From: an uncultured archaeon
GTDB lineage: Archaea; Nanobdellota; Nanobdellia; Woesearchaeales; ARS49
Direction of reading: 5' to 3'
Length of the DNA: 12,701 nt
Assembly (NCBI GenBank): GCA_902385765.1
Contig: CABMGU010000057.1
Location: forward strand, 1-12,701
Made by a program: the position numbers and the translations under genes. The notes below the pieces were generated by a model, which saw only the letters and a list, made by a program, of their open reading frames with translations, made no database searches and had not been told where the DNA came from. Positions within the stretch are counted from its first letter, which is position 1. Each line of letters opens with the position of its first letter. Shown in pieces: positions 5,313 through 11,489 of this stretch.

Positions 5313-6587
5313 ATGGTTAAAAGCTACCGTGGGGACGAAGCTGTTGAAAAGGATATCCGGGCTGAGGCAAAGCAGTACCCTCTTCTTTCAAAAGAGCAGG
5401 AGCAGTCTCTTGGCAGGGAGATTCTTTATTATAAGCAGATGATTGTCGGTCTTTTGAGTTTTCTGCCTGATTATAAGGGTTCGTTGCACCAGCGTCTTGT
5501 GCGGGCGGTTGAAGATGCTGATGCTAACGCCAGAACGCATATTATCTCGAGGGAGACTCCAGATGACGAAGTGATCAGGCCGAGGTTTTTGTCGTGCGTG
5601 GACACTATTAGGAAAATTGATGAGCGCATAAACGAATTGTATTCAGAAAAGAACAGCGATGCATTGATTGTTGGTAAGAAGGCGCACAGGCTTGATTTGC
5701 TGAATGAATTCAGGTACTCAATTTCTTTCATAAGTGAGCTGGTTGCTGATTTGAGAAATACTGATTTGCCTAAAAAATATTCAAAGCGTAATGAAAGGAT
5801 TCGTGCTCGCCATTCTGTTAAAATGATTGGTGTTCTTTATGATTGTTGCATGGATGCTTTTGGCACTTTTGCCAAATCTAATCTCCTGCTTGTTGTGGAC
5901 ATTGCGAGAAAATATTCTAAAAGAGGGCTTCCGCTTTCTGATTTGGTCAATGAGGGTTTTAGAGGGATGGTCCACGCTGTTGATAAGTATGATTACACCA
6001 GAAATCTTAAGTTTTCCACGTATGCGACTTGGTGGATTAGGCAGGCTGTTTTAAGGGCTATTGCTAATAGTTCCCGAACTATAAGATTGCCTGTGTATGT
6101 TATCGGGGTGATGTCTGGATTACATAAAACGAGGAAGAGGCTTTTCGGAGAGGGTGTTGTGAATCCGTCAATTGAACGGCTTGCTGAGGAATCCGGGATT
6201 AAGAAGAATGATGCTGTAAACGCGAGCAGGAAGTCTTGCGTAAGGCCTGTCTCGCTGGATCGTTCTTGTGGGTGGGATGAGGAAAATGTTAAAATGAGTG
6301 ATTTTGTTAAGGATGATACGTTCCAAGAGCCTATTGAATATGTTAGCGCGCTTGATTTGAAGGAAAGAATACGTTCTGTTTTGAGCGTCATTGATGCGCG
6401 GGACAGGGAGATTTTGGAGCTTAGGTTTGGGTTATCCGGCAGGGTTTATACGCTTGAAGAGGTTGGCGCAATTTATAATCTGTCGCGTGAGCGTGTACGG
6501 CAGATTGAGGCTCATGTGCTTAGAAAACTCAGCCATCCGAGTAGACGTAGGCGTCTTGAGGGTTTTCTGGACAGGGCGTCAAAATGA
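5313..6587 (+). CDS. Full-length primary-type sigma-70 factor (RpoD/SigA-like)
   Basis: 424 aa with all the main parts of a group 1/2 bacterial sigma factor. Region 1.2 is at about 8-38 (DIRAEAKQYPLLSKEQEQ). A non-conserved segment follows at about 40-180. Regions 2.1-2.4 are at 187-250, with DLVNEGFRGMVHAVDKYD for core binding and FSTYATWWIRQAVLRAI for -10 recognition and melting, both Trp kept. Region 3 is at 251-330, including SSRTIRLPVYV. Region 4 is at 345-424, with the -35-binding helix-turn-helix TLEEVGAIYNLSRERVRQIE and the closing HPSRRRRLEGFL. In bacteria this protein directs core polymerase to promoters. Archaea use TBP and TFB instead, and neighbouring promoters here are TATA-type. 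Codon choice matches resident plus-strand genes, so this is not obviously foreign sequence or a chimera. Its target polymerase is unknown. Confidence 0.95.
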   Translation: MVKSYRGDEAVEKDIRAEAKQYPLLSKEQEQSLGREILYYKQMIVGLLSFLPDYKGSLHQRLVRAVEDADANARTHIISRETPDDEVIRPRFLSCVDTIRKIDERINELYSEKNSDALIVGKKAHRLDLLNEFRYSISFISELVADLRNTDLPKKYSKRNERIRARHSVKMIGVLYDCCMDAFGTFAKSNLLLVVDIARKYSKRGLPLSDLVNEGFRGMVHAVDKYDYTRNLKFSTYATWWIRQAVLRAIANSSRTIRLPVYVIGVMSGLHKTRKRLFGEGVVNPSIERLAEESGIKKNDAVNASRKSCVRPVSLDRSCGWDEENVKMSDFVKDDTFQEPIEYVSALDLKERIRSVLSVIDARDREILELRFGLSGRVYTLEEVGAIYNLSRERVRQIEAHVLRKLSHPSRRRRLEGFLDRASK

Positions 6588-6606
6588 ATGTTTTGGCATA
6601 ACAATT

Positions 6607-6614
6607 CTTTTAAG
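6607..6614 (+). promoter_or_regulatory. TATA-like box of the hydrogenase maturation protease gene
   Basis: CTTTTAAG, centred about 27 nt upstream of the ATG at 6637. It sets the start at 6637 rather than the in-frame open sequence reaching back into the sigma gene. Confidence 0.5.
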
Positions 6615-6636
6615 CTTTGGTTCATTACGAGGGCAA

Positions 6637-6999
6637 ATGAACATCTACGTCTGCGGCAACCCGCTGGTTAAGGAGGACTGTTTGCCTTTGCGTATTCTTC
6701 CTGAGCTTAAGAGAAAGTTTCCTGAAATCAATTTTGTTGAGTTTGAGCCTACTGAGGACCTGCCTAAAGAGGAAAATCTCATCATCATTGACACTGTTAT
6801 TAATGCCAAGGATGTGGCTTTATTTGATGACATTGACAAATTCACAGAAACAAAAGCTCTTTCCTTGCACGATTTTGACTTGGGCTTGAATTTGAAGCTT
6901 GCGAAGAAGCTTAAGAAATTAAAGAGCGTGAGGATTATCGGAGTTCCGCCAAATGGTTCTGTTGATAAAGTTTGCAGTGTTATTTCTGGTTTAGAATAA
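6637..6999 (+). CDS. [NiFe]-hydrogenase maturation endopeptidase (HycI/HybD family)
   Basis: 120 aa. This family removes the C-terminal tail of the hydrogenase large subunit after nickel insertion, probing the bound nickel through three ligands. The matching positions are visible: CGNPLVKED near the N-terminus with Asp14 at the place of HybD Glu16, IIIDTV with Asp52, and SLHD with His78. The fold order (GNPL, DT, SLHD, RIIGVPP at 99-105) fits the family. At 120 residues it is shorter than the usual 150-160, mostly through a tighter middle and C-terminus. Its natural substrate is probably the large subunit at 7942-9225, which ends in a 7-residue tail after the last metal motif. It is transcribed separately, on the other strand, from its own leaderless promoter. 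Confidence 0.85.
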   Translation: MNIYVCGNPLVKEDCLPLRILPELKRKFPEINFVEFEPTEDLPKEENLIIIDTVINAKDVALFDDIDKFTETKALSLHDFDLGLNLKLAKKLKKLKSVRIIGVPPNGSVDKVCSVISGLE

Positions 7000-7477
7000 G
7001 GCTGGGTTGTCTTGTTTGGTAGTGTTTACACATTTTTATAGATATTTCTTCTGTGTCCGATTAAGTTATTTCTATTTTTTTCTTGTTATAGAAAAATCAG
7101 GGTTTAAAACCCCTGGCTTTGGCCTGATTTTTCTATCCCGCAGACTCGCCTATAAGGGCGAGGAGCGTAAAACTCCGCACCTTAGTGCGGAGATAGCTCC
7201 GAGCGGCGAGTCTGCGTTATCGTCGATATCTGCTATTGCTCTATAACATCGGAATTTAACGAAGTTGAATTTTGAGAGCTGGAGCGAGGCAGGCAACCCG
7301 GCCGAGCGACTTCCAAAATTCAATTTGGGCCAAAATCGGGAAATCGCTTGGCGTCGTTAAATTCCTGTTAAGTTCTTTTTCCTGCAAGAAAAAATTGTGA
7401 AGCAAAGTAAAATTTCCCATTTTTATATTAAATCTACGAAGTAGACTAAATGCTCGAAGGGCTAAAATAGTATTTTT
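7000..7477. other. Gene-free interval between maturation protease and 97-aa gene
   Basis: 478 bases with no credible protein gene. 7000-7087 is T-rich and holds a TATA-like stretch (TTTTTATAGA, 7033-7042) that could start a plus-strand RNA near 7063. 7088-7369 is filled with inverted repeats and is listed separately. 7370-7477 is AT-rich, with a small A/T hairpin (TTTTTC 7376-7381 with GAAAAA 7388-7393) and a 5-bp hairpin TCTAC-GAA-GTAGA (7433-7445), and otherwise nothing I can name. Confidence 0.6.
7088..7369 (+). ncRNA. Candidate structured RNA (three inverted-repeat domains); strand uncertain
   Basis: Domain A: 7088-7101 pairs perfectly with 7123-7136 (14 bp). Domain B: 7139-7150 pairs with 7205-7216 (12 bp, CGCAGACTCGCC); inside it GGAGC (7162-7166) pairs with GCTCC (7196-7200) and CTCCGCAC (7173-7180) pairs with GTGCGGAG (7185-7192) over a CTTA loop. 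Domain C: 7251-7261 pairs with 7355-7365 (11 bp), extended by AACA/TGTT (7245-7248/7366-7369). It encloses two arms: 7262-7274 with 7314-7326 (13 bp with one G-U) and GCCAA (7329-7333) with TTGGC (7348-7352), a three-way junction. The interval is richer in G+C than its flanks, as expected for RNA genes in AT-rich genomes. It does not match what I recall of RNase P, SRP, 5S or tRNA. A palindromic mobile remnant is the main alternative. Confidence 0.5.
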
Positions 7478-7771
7478 TTATCGTTTATCCCGTTCATCCC
7501 AATAAGGTTGAACCGGGTTAATACTTGGAAATAGTTCAGCCATCATTTGTCTACAGCGCATGGTCTCGTATCTGCACCTTGGTTTATTTGGATCATTGGT
7601 ACAAATAAAAATGCCTTTTTCGTCTTTTTGTTGAGCTTCACAAGACACATGTACCCAAACAAATTTTTGGTAAATCAATCCTGCATCTGCTTTTATTGCT
7701 TGTATTTTAAGATTTCCAGTTGGACCTTTACATTTAGCATCTATAAATTCGTCCGGATAATAGCTTCTCAT
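7478..7771 (-). CDS. Hypothetical protein, 97 aa, five cysteines
   Basis: I do not recognise it. It is soluble and basic, with Cys at 14, 44, 57, 66 and 73; the last three sit in CTNDPNKPRCRYETMRC, whose spacing could bind a metal or form disulfides, though there is no CxxC. It opens with a MRSYYPDEFIDAKCKG segment and closes with a charged tail. The start at 7771 has a G-run (GGGGG, minus strand 7779-7783) 7 nt upstream that can act as a ribosome binding site, and a TATA-like box at 7817-7826. It lies downstream of the hydrogenase operon on the same strand, but a strong terminator and its own promoter separate them, so a link to the hydrogenase is not implied. Confidence 0.65.
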   Translation of the reverse strand: MRSYYPDEFIDAKCKGPTGNLKIQAIKADAGLIYQKFVWVHVSCEAQQKDEKGIFICTNDPNKPRCRYETMRCRQMMAELFPSINPVQPYWDERDKR

Positions 7772-7816
7772 TTTTATTCCCCCATCAGACCCTCTTTTTA
7801 AGTAGTGAAAATCATC

Positions 7817-7826
7817 AATATATAAA
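7817..7826 (-). promoter_or_regulatory. TATA-like box of the 97-aa gene
   Basis: On the minus strand the stretch GTTTATATATTGAT contains a TATA box centred near 7822. It predicts a start near 7796 and a leader of about 25 nt. Confidence 0.45.
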
Positions 7827-7903
7827 CTTTATTAAAAAACACTTTTAGAAATGAAATTTTACTGAACTTAACATCAGGGATAAGAAAAGTTTTGACCCCC
7901 TCG

Positions 7904-7942
7904 AAAAAAATTTCCCTCGTGAAACAGAGCGGGAAATTTTTT
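7904..7942 (-). terminator. Terminator of the hydrogenase operon
   Basis: On the minus strand, AAAAAATTTCCC (7942-7931) pairs over 12 bp with GGGAAATTTTTT (7916-7905), with a 14-nt loop, and the 3' arm ends in a run of seven T. The first base of the stem overlaps the stop codon of the large-subunit gene (7942-7944). Confidence 0.7.
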
Positions 7943-9225
7943 CATTCCCACTTTATCTTCAAGAAGTGTGATGCACAGCTCATGCACGGGTCATAAGCTC
8001 TAATCAACTTCTCGATTTCGAACTGTATTTTTTCTTTTGGCATTGAGAGGTTTGCTTCTATCAGTGCTTTGATGTCCTGCTCGATATTAATCTGGTTTTG
8101 TCCTGTTGGGACTACGATGTCTGCGTGTGTTATCTTGCCTGTTTTGTCAGTGTCTATTGAATAATACAGTGTTCCTCTTGGTGCTTCTACCACTCCTGTG
8201 CCTGTTCCTGCTTTTGGCGTTATAGAAAACTTTTCTTCTGTGAACTTTGCTTTCTTTAGTATCTCAATGCTTGTATCGATGCAGTGGAGTATTTCTACTG
8301 CCTGCGCCAGGTTGTTGTGGAAGATGTTATTGGAAGGGAAAATATCAAGTGCTTTTTTCGCGTCTTTTCTCGTCTTTGGATGTAAATACGCCTCATTTAA
8401 ATTCACTCTTGCGAGTGCTCCTATCATGTATGTTTCTCCTTCGTATTCGTATCCTGATGCCTGCGAGTATGGTATGACTTTGTGCACGAGGTGCTGTCCG
8501 AATTTCTCTGAGGGTATGCATTCTTTTTTGCTTGTGCAGATGTGGTCTCCTGTGTAGAAGTTGAAGTCAGGGCTTGTTAGGCAGACGTAGTTTGTTTCTC
8601 TTGTGAAATCAAACTTTTCAGGCATGAATATGTCTATCAGCTCAAGAACGTCTTCGCGTATGTGTTCTAATTGTTTTATGACTGGCCGTATTTCTTCTTT
8701 TGTTGGTATTTTCACAAATCCGCCTACTGCCGGGAATGGTGGGTGTACTGGTTTTCCTGCTACGAGTGTGCTGAGTGCGTTTCCTGCTGCTTTGACTTCA
8801 AAGCACGAGTGCAGTAGTCTGTCTTCAAATTCGTCGTGTTCGTCAAAGTCCAGTATGCTGTCTTTTCCCATTATGTCTGGCAGGGAGAACATGTACAAGT
8901 GCAGTGCGTGGTCTCTGATGTACAATCCGTACATTGCGAGTTTTCTAAGCAGTATCGTCTGCTCTGATGGTCTTATGTCCATTGCATTCTCAACTGCTTG
9001 AATACAGCATAGTAAATGCGCAATACTGCATGTTCCGCATATTCTGCACATTAGTTGTGGTGCTGTTGTTGCTGGTTTGCCTCTGATTGCCTGTGTGTAG
9101 AATCTTTTGTTCTCAGAAATTTTCAATTTCACGTATTCTACTTTGTCGTTTTTTACTTTGACATCTAGGTCTGTGTGTCCTTCTATTTTGCTTAAGTTCT
9201 CCATTGTTATGTCAAAAGTGTGCAT
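7942..9225 (-). CDS. [NiFe]-hydrogenase large (catalytic) subunit, group 3-like
   Basis: 427 aa, the usual length of archaeal cytosolic group 3 alpha subunits. It binds the NiFe(CN)2CO centre and oxidises H2 or reduces protons. The N-terminal metal motif is RICGTCSIAH (Cys63, Cys66, His70) and the C-terminal one is DPCMSCASH (Cys414, Cys417, His420). KIEGH (13-17) and KPVHPPFPAVGG are further family signatures. Seven residues, FLKIKWE, follow His420 and are presumably removed by the maturation protease after nickel insertion. It begins 1 nt after the small-subunit stop codon, so the two are coupled in one mRNA, small subunit first. No diaphorase, F420-binding or Fe-S electron-transfer subunit is encoded nearby. 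I cannot assign the exact subgroup by eye. Confidence 0.92.
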   Translation of the reverse strand: MHTFDITMENLSKIEGHTDLDVKVKNDKVEYVKLKISENKRFYTQAIRGKPATTAPQLMCRICGTCSIAHLLCCIQAVENAMDIRPSEQTILLRKLAMYGLYIRDHALHLYMFSLPDIMGKDSILDFDEHDEFEDRLLHSCFEVKAAGNALSTLVAGKPVHPPFPAVGGFVKIPTKEEIRPVIKQLEHIREDVLELIDIFMPEKFDFTRETNYVCLTSPDFNFYTGDHICTSKKECIPSEKFGQHLVHKVIPYSQASGYEYEGETYMIGALARVNLNEAYLHPKTRKDAKKALDIFPSNNIFHNNLAQAVEILHCIDTSIEILKKAKFTEEKFSITPKAGTGTGVVEAPRGTLYYSIDTDKTGKITHADIVVPTGQNQINIEQDIKALIEANLSMPKEKIQFEIEKLIRAYDPCMSCASHFLKIKWE

Positions 9226-9226
9226 T

Positions 9227-9709
9227 TTATACTCCGAATTTTTTCAGGTATTTATCCAAAACTTCCAAAAATATTTTTTCATTCATCGGGCATCCTGGCA
9301 CGTTGTCGTCTACTTTTATGACGTCTTTTAGTGCCAGTACTTTTTCCCTGTGCTTGAACTTAATCAATAATGGCTTGATTTCCTTTTTGAGATTCGCGTC
9401 AAACAGGTTGCGTTGTGCAGACGGCATTCCTGTTACTGCGCAGCTGCCTATGGCTACCACGTATTTGCTGTTCTTGCGTATTTCTTTTGCTCTTTTTGCG
9501 TCTTCATTTGTTGTTATTGCGCCTTCTATGAATGCCACATCCAAATCGTTAATCTCGTTTTGCGACTGCAGTACTCTTGCGTATGCGATGTCTATTTTTT
9601 TCTTCCATTCCTGCCAGCACTCGTTCAGGACTTCTGTCATCATGATGGTGCTGTCTTCCGAGCACGCGAATGAGAACCAGCCCACTCTTAATTTCCCCTT
9701 TTTGGCCAT
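9227..9709 (-). CDS. [NiFe]-hydrogenase small subunit, single-cluster type
   Basis: 160 aa from the ATG at 9709, chosen because the TATA-like box at 9732-9741 lies 28 nt upstream; an in-frame ATG at 9724 would add five residues. It carries the electron path out of the active site. Only the proximal cluster region is present: FACSED (Cys16), EGAIT (62-66), GSC (Cys90) and VPGCP (Cys140). The first motif normally reads CxxC; here the fourth position is Asp19, so the cluster may be held by three Cys and one Asp. There is no C-terminal extension for medial or distal clusters, as in cytosolic group 3 delta subunits, and no twin-arginine signal, so the enzyme is cytosolic. It is the first gene of the operon. 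Confidence 0.9.
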   Translation of the reverse strand: MAKKGKLRVGWFSFACSEDSTIMMTEVLNECWQEWKKKIDIAYARVLQSQNEINDLDVAFIEGAITTNEDAKRAKEIRKNSKYVVAIGSCAVTGMPSAQRNLFDANLKKEIKPLLIKFKHREKVLALKDVIKVDDNVPGCPMNEKIFLEVLDKYLKKFGV

Positions 9710-9731
9710 GTTTATGGATATCATTGTTTTA

Positions 9732-9741
9732 TTTTATAAAC
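9732..9741 (-). promoter_or_regulatory. TATA-like box of the hydrogenase operon
   Basis: On the minus strand GTTTATAAAA, centred 28 nt from the ATG at 9709. It lies back to back with the transporter promoter at 9757-9764. Confidence 0.5.
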
Positions 9742-9756
9742 ATATCGCCAAAAGAA

Positions 9757-9764
9757 TTATAAAT
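9757..9764 (+). promoter_or_regulatory. TATA-like box of the EamA-DUF6390 operon
   Basis: TTATAAAT, centred about 26 nt upstream of the ATG at 9786, a leaderless start. The hydrogenase and transporter operons share this short divergent promoter region and may be co-regulated. Confidence 0.5.
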
Positions 9765-9785
9765 CTGAACTAAAGAACTGCCCTT

Positions 9786-10661
9786 ATGCAAAGGGGTTAT
9801 TATCTGGTTTTTGGGACCGCGGTTATTAGTGGTATCTCAATTTTTCTGAACAAGTTTGCTGTTAAGTGTCTTGACCCGTACTTTTTCACTTTTTCAAAGA
9901 ATGTTCTTGTTGCCGTTTTCCTGTTCTCAATGCTTTTGCTGATGGGTGAATGGGCTGAACTGAAAGCCTTGAAGTTCAAGCAGTGGTTGCAATTGATTAT
10001 TATCGGTCTTGTTGGCGGTTCTGTTCCGTTCCTGATGTTTTTCAAAGGTTTGCAGTTGACCTCTGCCGCCACTGCATCATTCATGCATAAGACTATGTTC
10101 ATTTATGTTGCCGTGCTTGCAGCAGTTTTCTTGAAAGAGAAAATCAGCAGGCGTTTTCTTGTTGGCGCTCTTCTTTTGCTCTTAGGCAATTATTTGCTCG
10201 TTAAGTCCTTGGGCTTTGATGCTGGCGCGTTGCTGGTATTTGGTGCGACTTTGTTGTGGGCTGTTGAGAATGTCATCTCAAAGTACGTTCTTAAAGATCT
10301 TAGTTCGCGTGTTGTTGCCTTTGGCAGGATGTTTTTCGGTTCACTGTTTATTATTGTATTTCTTGCAGTAAATGGAAGTATTTCTCAGATTCTTTCATTG
10401 TCTGTCAGTCATGTCGAATGGGTTTTATTCACGAGCATTCTTTTGCTGTTGTACGTCACAACCTGGTATGAGGGGTTGAGAACAATTGATGTTTCAACTG
10501 CGACGTGCATTCTTCTGCTTGGTTCTGTGATAACGACTGGATTGCAGTTTGCTTTTGGTGATGCTACTCCAACAATTGCTCAGGCTATTGGCGTGGTTTT
10601 GCTCATCGCAGGTGTGGTTGCAACCGTTAAACTGCCTTCCAAACAGCCTGCTTTGACATGA
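9786..10661 (+). CDS. EamA/DMT-family membrane transporter
   Basis: 291 aa with about ten membrane segments in two EamA repeats (roughly 5-140 and 147-285). Features typical of the family include GTAVISGISIFLNKFAVK at the start, a basic/polar turn after FLKEKISRR in the first half, and FGATLLWAVENVISKY opening the second. These proteins export or import small metabolites such as amino acids, sugars or nucleotides, and the substrate cannot be told from sequence. The stop codon overlaps the ATG of the next gene as ATGA, so it is translated together with the DUF6390-like protein. It is divergent from the hydrogenase operon. A role in hydrogenase metabolism is possible from position only. Confidence 0.88.
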   Translation: MQRGYYLVFGTAVISGISIFLNKFAVKCLDPYFFTFSKNVLVAVFLFSMLLLMGEWAELKALKFKQWLQLIIIGLVGGSVPFLMFFKGLQLTSAATASFMHKTMFIYVAVLAAVFLKEKISRRFLVGALLLLLGNYLLVKSLGFDAGALLVFGATLLWAVENVISKYVLKDLSSRVVAFGRMFFGSLFIIVFLAVNGSISQILSLSVSHVEWVLFTSILLLLYVTTWYEGLRTIDVSTATCILLLGSVITTGLQFAFGDATPTIAQAIGVVLLIAGVVATVKLPSKQPALT

Positions 10662-11362
10662 ACGGCACTGAGCTTTGCTGCAGGTTCTCAGGAATTACTA
10701 ATAGTTTGAATTATTGTGGTCCTTCTGATGCGCATAGGACGTTTGCCAGATTTATGCAGGCTGGCGAGGGTGAAAGGGAAGTTCAGGAGTTATTGAGCAG
10801 GTTTGAGGGCTTGTTTCCTTATTTGCAGCTGATTGCGAAAAAGCACAATCTTCAGCCGTTTGATTACAGGGTTGTTGAGGCTTACTGGCTTGGTAATGAG
10901 CTTCTTGACGCATTCACAGTGGACGATTTTAGGTCTTTTCTGCCCGAGCTTGGAAAGCGTGGACTGCCAATCGTCAGGCAATTGCAAGAGAAGGTTCCTG
11001 AAGGCGCAATTCCGCATCATACTTTTAATGTTTTGTTTGTCGGTGTTGGCCAGATTACTGGCAGCGTTCCTACAACTCTTGAGAATATGCAGAATTGTAT
11101 GGCTTCTTGGGGAGAGGTAATTTCGCCGTCAGCAGTAAAAGGTTCTGTTCTTATCAAGAATAATGGATACTCATTATCAGAAGCTGAAAGAACTGTTAGA
11201 TTTGGTCTCGTCCACCCTAAAATCGGCGATAAGGTCGCTATTCATTGGGGTGAGTGTGTTCATATCCTTAACCAGCAGCAGTATGAAAACCTTCAGAAAT
11301 ACACTGAGAAAGTTATCAGGGCTGTTAACTTAATTTCTCTACCACAACGCCGAACTGGATAA
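10658..11362 (+). CDS. DUF6390-like protein (hydrogenase-neighbourhood family)
   Basis: 234 aa. I match it from memory to DUF6390, a family I know mainly from actinobacterial hydrogenase clusters. Matching points are LNYCGP near the N-terminus (Cys20), a F.G.FPYLQLIA helix (50-60), RVVEAYWLGNELLD (71-84), HHTFNVL (120-126), NCMASWGEV (146-154) and GDKVAIHWGECVHIL (190-204). The conserved Cys20, the paired His120-His121 and the His196-Trp197 pair could be functional, but the biochemical role is unknown. It is coupled to the EamA gene by ATGA overlap. Its last 38 bases overlap the end of hypC on the other strand. Genomic company (hydrogenase subunits, hypC, maturation protease) supports a role in hydrogenase assembly or use. 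Confidence 0.65.
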   Translation: MNGTELCCRFSGITNSLNYCGPSDAHRTFARFMQAGEGEREVQELLSRFEGLFPYLQLIAKKHNLQPFDYRVVEAYWLGNELLDAFTVDDFRSFLPELGKRGLPIVRQLQEKVPEGAIPHHTFNVLFVGVGQITGSVPTTLENMQNCMASWGEVISPSAVKGSVLIKNNGYSLSEAERTVRFGLVHPKIGDKVAIHWGECVHILNQQQYENLQKYTEKVIRAVNLISLPQRRTG

Positions 11363-11486
11363 GTACTTTGTCTCCTTTTTTTAGTTTGATGTCTTTTGCA
11401 ATTGCTTCAATTTTTTGGTTTCTGCACTCTACTGTTGCTTTTCCGTCCTTAACTTCCACTACTTTTCCTTGTACTGCCAGGCACAT
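11325..11486 (-). CDS. hypC: HypC/HupF-family hydrogenase assembly chaperone
   Basis: 53 aa. HypC carries the Fe(CN)2CO unit with HypD and hands it to the large subunit; its N-terminal Cys, exposed after Met removal, is the key residue. The protein begins MCLAVQGKVVEV, against the usual MC(L/I)A(V/I)PGKV, so Cys2 is kept and the Pro at position 6 is Gln. A small beta-barrel pattern with DIKLKKGDKVLIQFG follows. At 53 residues it is shorter than the common 70-90, lacking the C-terminal helix. The ATG lies 3 nt after the trxB stop, so it is the second gene of that operon. It overlaps the DUF6390-like gene tail to tail by 38 bp. No HypD, E, F, A or B is in the window. Confidence 0.85.
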   Translation of the reverse strand: MCLAVQGKVVEVKDGKATVECRNQKIEAIAKDIKLKKGDKVLIQFGVVVEKLS

Positions 11487-11489
11487 TTT

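Noticed and set aside
6391..6636. Extension of the maturation protease frame back into the sigma gene
   Set aside because: It overlaps the conserved region 4 of the sigma factor in another frame; the family N-terminus begins at 6637.
7007..7246. An open frame of 79 codons on the plus strand inside the gene-free interval
   Set aside because: It runs through two perfect hairpins, has no ribosome binding site, and its translation resembles no protein; the base pairing explains the sequence better.
7088..7369. RNase P RNA, SRP RNA, 5S rRNA or tRNA at the structured locus
   Set aside because: The conserved sequence blocks I know for these RNAs are not present. No tRNA or rRNA was recognised anywhere in the window.
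9204..9773. A long plus-strand open frame of 189 codons
   Set aside because: It is the complement of the hydrogenase small subunit, whose motifs are unmistakable; the strand-wise base skew makes such shadow frames common here. The same applies to open frames opposite the large subunit and trxB.
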